64,000 bases of DNA from positions 62,001-126,000 of the forward strand of contig JAPWGK010000003.1 in the NCBI GenBank assembly GCA_029641185.1. The letters run 5' to 3'. Below are positions 54,304 to 64,000 of the stretch, piece by piece. How positions within the stretch are numbered: position 1 is the stretch's first letter; each line of letters starts with the position of its first letter. Both the position numbers and the translations under genes were made by a program. This stretch comes from Pseudofabraea citricarpa. Its lineage: Eukaryota > Ascomycota > Leotiomycetes > Helotiales > Dermateaceae. The notes beneath the pieces are model-generated. The model had not been told where the DNA came from, made no database searches, and was given only the letters and a program-made list of their open reading frames with translations.

Positions 54304-55535
54304 CTATAACTTTGCCTTTGGTTCAACAGGAATTCTAGGGTGGGTGCCAGCAAGTTTCATGCCCGTGATGTTCTCCAGCTGATCAACAGCTTCGAAAGCT
54401 CTTCCAAGTCCAACTTTCACAGTACCCAAACCTAAAGACTTAGCCGTCTTCAAATTCTCTCCGATATCATCAAAAAACACAATCTCGTCGACTTTCACCC
54501 CATTTTTCCACCCCGATCTCCTCCCCCTCTCCGTCTCGGCATTCTCGCGCGCGAACTTGTCTACTTCCGATATGGCGAGCTCATAGATCGCCGGATCGGG
54601 TTTCCTAAGCTGGACATGCGCACTTGATATAAAGACATCGAATATGGATCGGACGCCATCATTCGAATGGTGCGAGTACGGATGGTCCGGCGGAAAGATC
54701 ATGGTATTGCTCAAGGCGGCGAGGATGTACAACCCATCGGCCTTGAGTTTTTGCAAGGCCGGGAACATCCACGGATCCGGATCGCGGGAGGCTCGCATCA
54801 TTTCCCAGAATAATGCCTCGCCGTCTATTACGGGTACTGGTGGCACCTCTTTCGGCAGATCGGGAGAGTTCTTTTGTTTGCTCGCGTAGAAGGATTTCCA
54901 CCGAGGCTCGGAATGTAAGTCGTTGGTAAATCCGGCGAACCAGGATGCGTCCATGAGGCCCTCCCCTCGTTCTAGACGGTGCCAGAACCCGTTGGGCTTT
55001 GTTGATGAGATGCAGTGGTTTACCCAGCCTGGGGGGATGTTGTGCGTTATTTCGTAATCGAGGATTGCTTGGAAGGGAGAGACGACCTGGGTGTGTTAGA
55101 TGGAAGTTCATACTGTTTTAGGGGAGTGAGAGAAGTGAGAGAAGTAAGAGAGCTATTAGGAAAAGGATGCAATGTCAAAAAAATATGTTTCGTCCCATGG
55201 CCCACTTAGGAAATAAACGTGAATTGCAAAATGAAATACAGATTATAATCTGGAAGCAAGAATAACGGCAAGCGACATGAGATATATATTGGAAGTACGT
55301 AGTACTCTTTTTCAAATCGCTTGAACCGACAACCATATACTTTATAGAAGGATAAAATAGATGAATGCAATTCAACAACCCAGAAGTTTAGAAGTCGAAA
55401 ACTAAGCAATATGTGAACCTACACAAACTCCTCCAATGTCAAAGAGTCTGTACTCATGGTCAGCAAATGGCGGGCATTCAGAAGCGAGCAGAACAACCGG
55501 ACTTACAAGACTTTTGGTTTCTTCGTTTCTACCAT
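54304..55535 (-). CDS. HAD-superfamily phosphatase with a 25-nt exon
   Basis: Exons 55507-55535, 55423-55447 and 54304-55086 give 278 residues. The first exon encodes only MVETKKPKV. The 25-nt second exon carries motif I (LLFDIGGVC), and a 336-nt intron, far longer than others in the window, follows. Motif II is LAALSNTMIF, motif III Lys is in QLRKPDPAIYEL, and motif IV is IVFFDDIGENL. NGFWHRLERGEGLMDASWF and PVPVIDGEALFWEMMRASRD match the branch seen at the N-terminus of epoxide hydrolases (HAD-1A3-like). It probably hydrolyses phosphate esters in the cytosol. Missing either small exon would remove the catalytic Asp, so a simple gene finder could mis-call the start. Confidence 0.88.
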
Positions 55536-55996
55536 GATGGCGTCTATACTGTCTAATACGAATTCTATAGGATAGTCGTCTTGAGACGTATGGTATAAGA
55601 GGAAGTAGTTGGCTTTGTAGCGATTGATGATCTTACTGCTTGAAGACTGATGAACCTCGGCATCGTCCGGCTGAGTGACAGGTCTCGTGATATATGGACT
55701 ACCACTCCTCTTGATCAATTTTGAGCAAGATCTTGCAGTATCTTAATAAGAGCAGTAATTTCAGTCAAGATATTAACAGCTGTTTATATTGACGCATTAA
55801 AACCACTTCAACTCATGATGAAAATCCGATCACATGTTTAACCAGCCACAGCGTACCCCACCACCGAACTTGACAGCCTTGCAACTTCACCACCAAAAAT
55901 CCTTAAGCGAAAAGTTCGCGCACAAAAGCACGCACAACTTCTCTCCTACTTCAAAACTTCATCATCACAATCCAGTAGTGAGGCCAATCAGTCAAG
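55536..55996. promoter_or_regulatory. Divergent promoter of HAD gene and RPL5
   Basis: About 0.46 kb. The RPL5 side is CA-rich (for example CACCACCGAAC, CAACTTCACCACC). No gene. Confidence 0.5.
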
Positions 55997-57143
55997 ATGG
56001 TAAGTTCGACTCTACGATCCCAACCCAATCCCTCGAGGAACAATCAACCTCGCACGATGCTAGGATGAAAATCCACATAGCAGGATTCTACCAGCTCGTC
56101 TGGGAATCTTCGTCGAGAGAGAAGTCCAAAGCAAGATGTTCGGATGAAGATCTGAAATGCCAATTGCTGACTTCGCGGTCTATCTAGCCTTTCACCAAGC
56201 TGGTAAAGAACAGTGCCTACTACAGGTGAGTCTACAATGCATCCCCTCCCCTTCGCGCAAATGCTAATCACCTCGTAGTCGGTACCAAACAAAGTACAAG
56301 CGCCGTCGTGTTGGAAAGACCGATTACTACGCTCGTAAGCGTCTTATCACCCAAGCCAAGAACAAGTACAATGCGCCAAAATACCGTCTCGTTGTCCGTT
56401 TCACCAACCGCGACATTGTCTGCCAGATCGTGACCTCCGAGATCACTGGTGACAAGGTCTTCGCCTCTGCTTACTCCCACGAGCTCCGCGCCTACGGCAT
56501 CGAGCACGGTCTTACCAACTGGGCTGCTGCTTACTGCACTGGTCTTTTGATCGCCCGCCGTGTTCTCAAGAAGCTTGGTCTTGATGGAGACTTCGCTGGT
56601 GTTGAGGAGGCTGATGGAGAGTACAACCTCACTGAGGCTGCTGAGGGAGAGGATGGAGAGTCTCGCCGACCCTTCAAGGCCTTCCTCGATGTTGGTCTTC
56701 AACGTACCTCCACTGGTGCCCGTATCTTCGGTGCCATGAAGGGTGCTTCCGATGGTGGTATCCTCATCCCCCACTCCGAGAACCGTTTCCCAGGTTTCGA
56801 CATGGAGACCAAGGAGCTCGACGCCGAGACCCTCCGCAAGTACATCTTCGCTGGACACGTCGCTGAGTACATGGAGACCCTCGCCGATGACGATGAGGAG
56901 CGATACAAGTCCCAATTCCAGGGCTATATCGATGATGAGATAGAAGCTGATGGATTGGAGGAGTTGTACCAGGATGCCCACAAGCAGATTCGTGAGGACC
57001 CATTCAAGAAGGTCGACGATGCTGCTGAGAAGAAGAGCAAGGACGAGTACAAGAAGGAGTCGCTCAAGTTCAAGGGCCGCAAGTTGACAAAGGACGAGAA
57101 GGTCCAGAGAGTCAAGGACAAGATTGCTGCTTCCAAGGAATAA
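55997..57143 (+). CDS. rpl5: 60S ribosomal protein L5 (uL18)
   Basis: Three exons. The first holds only the ATG (55997-55999), the second is 56188-56225 and the third is 56279-57143. The introns are 188 and 53 nt and in phase, giving 301 residues. It starts [20 protein letters not shown], followed by [16 protein letters not shown]. The conserved block [20 protein letters not shown] and the tail [14 protein letters not shown] are typical. It binds 5S rRNA and joins the large subunit with L11. Splitting after the start codon is common in fungal ribosomal protein genes and allows splicing-linked control. Codon use is strongly biased, as expected of a highly expressed gene. Confidence 0.98.
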
Positions 57144-58151
57144 GTGGGTGTCTTTCGGTCTTCTTTTTTCTTCAGGCTCATCTCTTCTGGCATGGCACGA
57201 TCATCATGAGGAGTTTTGCTGGGTTGATAGTGGGAAAAATGCACAATGCAAGTACCTTCAAACAATCGCGCCGACCACAAACCGTGACAAAAAAAAAAAC
57301 CTGTATTCCCTACCGTGACGGACTACCCCTCCTGAAGTGTGAAGATGTTTTCCAACCCAATCAGAAATTCGTCACAATCGAAGCGGTGGTCAGCCCGCGG
57401 CCTCTCACACCCACTCACAGCGCTGTTGAGCGCAAAGATCTGCTTACCAACGCACAGAATCCTGTGGATTGCTTATCGAAGTGCTGCGACCATGGTGCAT
57501 ATGCTCGTGGGTGGCATCAATAATCCGTGACCTTCCGAGCCACTGGCCTTGCGTTACCGTTGCGCAAAATCTTCAAGGCCCATGATGCATCAGATCCAGA
57601 TAACTGGATCTGGTAACGAGATTAAAGAATCCCCAGAATAACATAGAAAGATGCAGCACATGACGGTTGTTTAATTTATCAGGTAATCAATTCTGGTTTG
57701 CCATCGGAGCGCCACGAGAGAGCATTGAAGAAGCCGATGGCCACGCCCGCTCTCGTGATGCCTGTCCAGACCCTCTTTCGCATGGCCTTACCTCGCTGCG
57801 GAGAAGCCAAGAAATGACGATTTAACCACGGAAGACCTGACCACCCGCCTCAGCGAATCTGCCAAAGCCGAGTCAGTGGAACCATCAAAACAGAAGAAAA
57901 CACTCCACCGAGCCAATTCACCCTATTCACCCTAATCGACTTCCAATTACTCACTCGCTTTCGCCCCGCGGCTATTATTCACACCAACCCAGCATGCTCA
58001 TGGCTTCTTGTCAGCCTTGTTAGTTGCTCATCTCAGCAGCCTGAGCCACACACAGATACCGGAAGGCCAAGGATTCCTTCACGGTTGCAGATAGGCTCTA
58101 GAAGTCTTCAATTCGGTGCTTGGAGACGTTTTGGACACGGTTCTAGCCAGC
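57144..58151. promoter_or_regulatory. Intergenic: RPL5 3' region and LRR-protein promoter
   Basis: About 1 kb without a supportable gene. It holds a poly-A tract near 57290, then the CT/CA-rich upstream region of the LRR-protein gene. Confidence 0.5.
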
Positions 58152-61100
58152 ATGGAGAGCGTACATGGTGTTGATGTGTCCTGGATGCAGCATAGTTCGA
58201 AAGGTGCGTTGGTGTGGGGAAGGATGCTGTTATCTCTAGCATGCTCCCCGAATTATTGTGCTGCTGGAAATTTATTCTTTGTTTGGACTCAGTGCTGATT
58301 GAGATGTGTTCTATAGACAACAGCGGACGGCAACGAGCTCCTTCCGAATCATCACCTTCGAATCGTGCACCCAAACCGTCACATAATGGCAGTGGCAATG
58401 GCCATGCGAAAGAGCCACCGCCATCTCAGCCCAAGCCCATACCACACCGTCCTGGCTTTTCAAGAACCATATCTACAGACAAAACCACGACAATGAACGG
58501 TGCAGGTGGCAACCTACCAAAATCTATGTCTCCGTCACCTACGGCCACTCGACGCAATTCTTGGCTGTCCAGCATCTCCTCGAAATTCTCATCGTCCTCA
58601 CCGTCTGGGCAGGCTGCAACTACTCCTCCAGCTACTCCTCAGTCCCCAACGTCGCCGCAGACAGCAGATCTGTATTTGCAGAAAGCCCAAGCGCAATCTG
58701 TCTCAAAAACTGCCATTCTGCCACCAGGCGCAAAAGAATCTGGAGACGAGCCATACACACCAGCGCCACCGAAACAGAACCAACCTAGTTTTCTACAAAG
58801 TGCGTTGCGTAGGTTGTCGTCGTCTGGGGGTCAACTATCCAACAGTGGGAAGAATACACAACATGGATTGTGCGAACGGAGGACCCTCAATGTTGACAGA
58901 AACCGTGAGCGCTGTCACATCGCGGAACTGGACCAGGCCAAACTTCGAAGAGTAGCTTTCTGCGTGGATGTCGAGATTGCAAGCGGGCCGCGGTACATCG
59001 ATGATGAGGAAGAGGAGAATAAGCCAGAGAGAGACGACAAGAAGAAAGACAAGAAGAAGAAAATAGGAGAGCGAGGAGAAGGTGAGGCCTTGAAAAACCC
59101 AGACGATCTCAAATGCGAGAAGGAAAAGACTGGGGTTGTGCAAGCAACGGGAGAAAAATTACCTCGCGAACCCGAGAAAGAGGGGACAGGACCGTTCGAA
59201 TCATCCAAGGAAACAAAGCAAGACCCGTCGTCTCAGCCCAACGAGAAAGATAACACCAAAAAGAAAGAGAAGAAGAAGCGAAGCGAGGAGGAACGGAAAG
59301 CTAGGAAGGAGAAGAAGCGGAAACTGGCAGAAGCTAATGGTACGGTGCCTGTGGAATTGGTAAGGGATATAAGTGATGATTCTTTATCTGGTACTCCAAT
59401 ACCAGGCACACCCAGAACTCAGGCTTTGCCTACCACAGATCCCGTAAGAATCTACCGAAGATGTTGTCAACTCAGAGAGACGCCCATCTTGAAGAAGATA
59501 ACAGAACAACTTGCTCTCCCATCGAATGCTAGTTTAGGGCAGCCTGGCGTGGTTCAGAAACTAGATCTTACTGGATACTGGCTACAATTACCTGATTTGA
59601 TTACTCTTGGTGACTATCTTGCTGTAGTACCAATTAAGGAGTTGATTATGGAAAACACGGGGCTTACTGATGAAGGCGTTCGTGTCATACTAGCTGGCTT
59701 GTTGGCAGCCAAACCACCCGAATTTCCTGCAATCAGGAAAGCCAAGCCTGGACAAAAAGATGGCGAATGTCCAAAACAGGGCGGTGTTGTGGAGAGAGTA
59801 GTTTTCAAGAACAATACTCAGATAGGTCGAGATGGATGGCGATACATATGTCTCTTCCTCCATATGTGTCGGTCTCTCAAAAGCATGGACCTTTCCAAGG
59901 TCCCTTTCCCACAATCACCTCCACCAACCCCATCTGCAACTTCGTCAAACCATCATCTTCCTCATCTTCCTCATACACCCAAGAGATCAATGAGTACTTT
60001 CGGACTCGCATGCGAAATGTCTAGCATCGTAGCAAAATCCATTGGCGAGAGATTAGGTGGAGCCGAGTTAGAACTTCTAAATATGGCCGAATGTGGTATG
60101 AACACAGAGCAACTTGGAGGTTTAGTTGATGGGATATGCAAATCTGGCCTTCGACGTCTCGGGGTTGCAGGAAATAATATCTCAGCCGAAGGCATTCAAC
60201 ACATTGCACGTTATATCCGAAGCCAAAAGTGCGAGGGTCTGGATCTGGGAGGCAATGATCTGAAAGATACATTAGAGGTGATCGTTGAAGCTTTAGACGA
60301 AGAGAATCCACTTCTCGCACTCAGCTTGGCTGACTGCAACCTGACACCGGATTTATTATGGAAGTTATTCCCAGCTCTTGCCACGTTGAGCAATTTCCGG
60401 TTCATCGATTTAAGTCAAAATCGTGATCTCTTCACGTCAACGCCTAGTGCTATCCCTATACTTCGAAGGTATGCTATCAAGCTAGTATGTGAAATGCACC
60501 AGCTAACAATTTTACAGATACTTGCCCAAACTTCCCGTCTTGAAGCGGATCCACCTCACAGACGTAGCTATGATGCCAGAGCAAGTAATTGCTTTAGCAG
60601 AAATTCTACCAGAAAGCCCAGGCCTTGCACATGTGAGCATAATGGAAAACCCACAGGTTGCAGCTTTAGCAACTGCAAAGGGCGAAGCCAACCAAGAAGA
60701 GGCATGTGCTTTATATGCATCCCTCATGGCAGCAGTGCGTGTATCAAAAAGCATTGTTTGTATCGATATCGAAGTTCCTTCCGCGGACTCGAGCGAGGTT
60801 GTCAAGGCGCTGGCCAAGCAAGTGGTTGCATACTGCTTGTTCAACATGGAACGTGGCGCGGTCCCGGAGATTGGAGAAGTTGTAGGATCACCAGGTGAAT
60901 CACACAATGGCGAAAAGGCTGTTGTGGTGCCTGATGTCTTGTTACATCTTGTCGGTCATGAGGGATACCATGAAGATGATGACGATGACGACGAGCCTGC
61001 TCCAGATGATGATTATGTCATTGGAGGTACGGGAGTTGTCAAGGCATTAGGAATATGTCTAGGAAATAGAGGCAACGACTCCAGAAGACCGTCAGCAGAT

Positions 61101-61973
61101 CGAACCTTCTCTGACTATTCAGAAGGTGGCAGTGGTACTGTTACACCAAAGTCTCGTGTCAACAGTGGAAAGGCCAAAGACATGTCGAAGAATCTACTAG
61201 GAAGTGCCAGAAAGATTCGTGCCCGGTTACAACCTGCATTGGTGAAAGAGTCCAAGGGAGACAGGAATAATTACCGTAAGCCCAATTTTTCTTCATTTAC
61301 CAGGAAGTACGCTAATGACATAATAGAACGTCTCCTTTTCCTTGACTCGACTCTTGAAGGTATGATCAAACGATTTGAGGATGAATATCCAGAGACTCGT
61401 CTTCCAAACAATATACCATCACCACCATTGTCCGAACTAAACCGGGTCCCAACGCTCAATTCTTCCAAGACTGGATCATCTGACAAAGGCTCAGAAGATG
61501 GTGAGGTTGCCGTCGCCGATATGAACATGTCAGACGACGAAGGCGATGCAGTACGCCCAATGCTTTCACGCCACAACTCAGACGTCTCACTAGCGTCCAA
61601 AGCGCTCTCGCAAGAAGAAGGCCGCATGCATCGTTTCGGGCAGAAAATCCGTCGCGACATCATACAAACAGAGACGGAAGACAGGGCCCCTAGCACGGAT
61701 GGCACTGAGAAAGAAGCAGCACATCTGCAGTACCTTCGCAAGCTGGTCGAGGATATGGGTGGGGATCTCGTACGTAGGAAGGTTGAAACTGAGGGCGAGG
61801 ATGCGGTCGTCGCTGAGCTCAGCAAGGAGACCAGTCTACTCCGGCAGCAGCTGAAAGACTCGGATCCAGAGGGCTGGGAGAAGTTTGTCCAGAGTCAGGA
61901 AGCGGCCAGGCAGAATTCCATGGGCCTCGCGGGGGCGTCATCGGCTACTGTTCCTGCTAGTGCTATTGAATGA
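58152..61973 (+). CDS. Large leucine-rich-repeat (RNI-like) protein
   Basis: Four exons: 58152-58203, 58317-60468, 60518-61275 and 61327-61973, with introns 113, 49 and 51 nt, all in phase, giving 1202 residues. It starts MESVHGVDVSWMQHSSK. The N-terminal third is Ser/Pro-rich with a very basic Lys/Glu segment (about residues 260-370). Then come irregular LRRs of the ribonuclease-inhibitor type: VQKLDLTGYWLQLPDLI, IKELIMENTGLTDEGVR, LELLNMAECGMNTEQLGG, LRRLGVAGNNISAEGIQHI, CEGLDLGGNDLKDTL, LLALSLADCNLTPDLLW, FRFIDLSQNRDLF and LAHVSIMENPQVAAL. An acidic stretch (EDDDDDDEPAPDDD) and a C-terminal coiled region follow. Fungal homologues are often annotated as cell-wall biogenesis protein Mhp1; I treat that name with caution. 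It is probably a scaffold. Confidence 0.88.
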
Positions 61974-64000
61974 AATCTTCAATGCTTAAACAGGCCTTGC
62001 CGCTGACATTTTGTTTTGATTTTTATTCTTGGATCCTTGGATTCTTGCTAGTGGGTTATGGTCAGGGTCAGGGTCAAGGGACTTTTTGTGTTACTATTAT
62101 GGATGCGTTGGTGGTTGGGTGAACGAACGAACGAATGGTGAATCTGGATCTGGCTCAGGTTCTGGTAGTGGTGAAGGACTTTTGATTTTTTTCTAGGAAT
62201 GGATGGATCTTCCTGGCAGCTTGGGTCTTTGGTGTTTTTTTTTTCTCTCTTCTTTTCCTTTTCCTTTCCCTTTCCCTTCGTCTTCCCGATTCTGGCTTTT
62301 TTGTCATAGTTGCTGCTGCGCTTTTTAGCGACGGTGATGGTCTGGGTTTGGGTCATAACTAGCTGAGGTATAGGCAGTAAATAGCTAAATTAAGGATTAT
62401 TGAATACTTTTCTATTTCTTTGATCTTGACTTGTCTCTCGTTCTTGTGGAGGTGCGGTCTATTATATCCCGGGGCTGTTTTAATAGGCATGAGTTCAGTG
62501 GCTGCTCTATTTGCTCGTCGTTCTCCGTGATCTGATGTGATGTGATGTGATGTGATGCGATGTAACTTTACCTAAATCGCGGATAAGAAGAGACAGTAAA
62601 GAAAGGCCGAAGGGGAAAAAAGGCAAGTCAGGAAAGAAAGAAAGAATAGAAGAGGAAGTGAAGTGGAAGAGGGAGTGGATGTGGATGAATTCCTCCCTCG
62701 TACCCTCTCCTCCTCTTCTTACATCCACCTCTCCACTCTCTTCACATCTCCACTCCTCTATTTTCTTTTTCTTTTTCTTTTTCTATTTATATTCTCCCAT
62801 CTTCACCTCGCCGCTGCCACTGTACGGTAGTGCCAGTGCCGGCTGATCTTGATGTTGATCTCCCTTTTTCCAAAACCCCTCCTGTTACAAACCTCACATG
62901 TCGGTGCGTCGCGTTGCGGTCGGTTCGTGGCCGGTCCGTGTGTTGTTGGTCGGTTGAGAACTTGAAGAGAGACGAGCAGAGCACTTGCAGGAGCTGAGAA
63001 AGGTGTGGCTGTGGCTGTGTGTCTGTGTGATGGATGGACACGTACCTGATGATCGAGGGTACCGATCTCGTGGGAAGGATGGGATCATAATAAGCTTAAT
63101 TATTCTCTAATTTTTGGGGGGCCTTTGTTCCTTCTTGGGTATCTAGGATGAGTGTGGGATTTCTTGGGGGGATCGATCTGAAGGAGTTGGGTTTTTAGGA
63201 GAGATGCTTTTTTGAGGATGCGCTTTTCTTTTGTCCTTTTTTCTTTTCTTTTTTCTTTTCTTTGCCTTTTTTGGGTTGATGAAGGGAGTGACGGAGGAAG
63301 AGGGTGCTCCGCGTTGAGATTTCTTGCTGGGCTTTCGTAGGCTTATGAGAGATATCGAATAGCTCTTTTTCCTCTTTGGGGTTTACGTTACCTGAGTGAG
63401 GATTCTTCGCTTCCTCCTTCCCTTCGCTCTTGTTGTACTCGAGATGAGCAGGAACAGTGAGCGAAGTGGGGATAGTGCAATGCATTGCGTTTTGAAAGAA
63501 GATGGGATTATTTGGCGTTTTTGTTTTGCCTCTTGCCACGTTTATTGCGGTTACTAATCAATCTTCTACTTGTTCCTTCCTCGAGTTGAGTGTGTGAGTC
63601 GTAATCATGTGTTTGAAGCCATGTTTCTTTTTGATAACGACGAGAGTTACCGGCTCTTTCTTCCCTTCACCTGCACCTACCGTCCTGTTTTCTTTGGATG
63701 CAAGACCCGATACTCGATGCTATCTTGACAACAGGCTTCGCCATTGATCAGAGTTGTACTCAATCTCACTCCCATATCAAAGTTTCGCTTCACGGGCAAA
63801 GGAACAGATGGCGACAGATTCGTACCTCTATGCACATTTACTCGTACCGATCGCATCGCTCCAGGTGAGACAAGGCTGATGAAGATCCACATTCACGAAA
63901 GAATCTTTGGTATCGCCCAGAGCCTCAATGGTCGATCGTCGCAGGATGGTCTCTTGGTCTCTTGGAGAAGGCAAGGAATGCAGTGTAGCTCTCAGGAGAA
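61974..64000. other. Long stretch without a supportable gene
   Basis: About 2 kb to the right edge. It contains a five-base microsatellite (TGTGA) at about 62533-62562, long CT tracts (62220-62280, 62755-62790 and 63220-63275) and G-rich runs. Minus frames such as 62048-62356 and 63195-63539 are low-complexity antisense of these tracts. It could be the 5' region of a gene beyond the edge. Confidence 0.5.

Noticed and set aside
56268..56981. Long minus-strand frame (237 codons) across RPL5
   Set aside because: It is antisense to the strongly codon-biased L5 coding sequence, which leaves the opposite strand open. No domain and no start context.
61271..61825. Ser-rich minus-strand frame under the LRR protein
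   Set aside because: It mirrors the Asp/Glu-rich coding strand. The plus strand has phased introns and clear domain sequence.
1..64000. tRNA, rRNA, CRISPR or prokaryotic mobile elements
   Set aside because: I saw no cloverleaf with matching A and B boxes, no rRNA-like sequence, and no regularly spaced repeat array. A covariance-model search would be needed to exclude tRNAs fully.

Overview
The window is nuclear DNA of a filamentous ascomycete (Pezizomycotina). Evidence: genes broken by many 46-60 nt introns with GTRNGN donors and CTAAY branch points, C6-type regulators, a HET-domain gene, class 3 lipase and GH3 genes, and a duplicated segment decayed by C-to-T/G-to-A change, the signature of repeat-induced point mutation (RIP). 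A leotiomycete is my best guess from the protein families, but this is inference. I reconstructed introns by hand and checked reading phase wherever coordinates are given.

Layout. (1) 1-11.2 kb, dynamic accessory DNA: a RIP-decayed Fungal_trans regulator (about 480-1110), a truncated MFS transporter relic (2079-2684), a large secreted Ser/Thr-rich protein read across an intron (3614-6481, minus), a tandem-repeat block (6701-7125), an ankyrin protein (7180-8094), a related copy of the decayed regulator that carries an in-frame stop (8754-9967), and a three-exon DUF3716-like Cys-rich protein (10316-11137). (2) 11.2-25.5 kb, a compact metabolic cluster: a 140-bp tandem duplication, an OYE-type flavin oxidoreductase, a myo-inositol/sugar transporter, a multi-exon fungal regulator, a cytochrome P450 divergent from its own NADPH-P450 reductase, an inositol-2-dehydrogenase-like oxidoreductase and a small NTF2-fold protein. 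Promoters inside it share a TCGAAT[G/C]CGGGGCA-like word. (3) 25.5-27.3 kb, gene-free, with a MITE-like inverted-repeat element and a second nested inverted repeat. (4) 27.4-31.9 kb, a divergent pair: a DUF2235 (Tle1-like) hydrolase and a protein joining an N-terminal Zn2Cys6 cluster to a HET domain. Their shared promoter carries three copies of TGCGACGCAC. (5) 32.9-48.4 kb: SRPK-like kinase, aldo-keto reductase, SLC35F/EamA-like transporter, MetE-like methyltransferase, F-box protein, secreted class 3 lipase and intracellular GH3 beta-glucosidase. (6) 49-62 kb, conserved housekeeping genes: UBR7-like protein, MCM2, HAD phosphatase, ribosomal protein L5 and a large LRR protein. From 61974 to the right edge I find no supportable gene.

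The most interesting proposals are the P450-reductase/inositol-type cluster and the Zn2Cys6-HET plus DUF2235 divergent module. Both are inferences from gene content and promoter words and have not been tested here.
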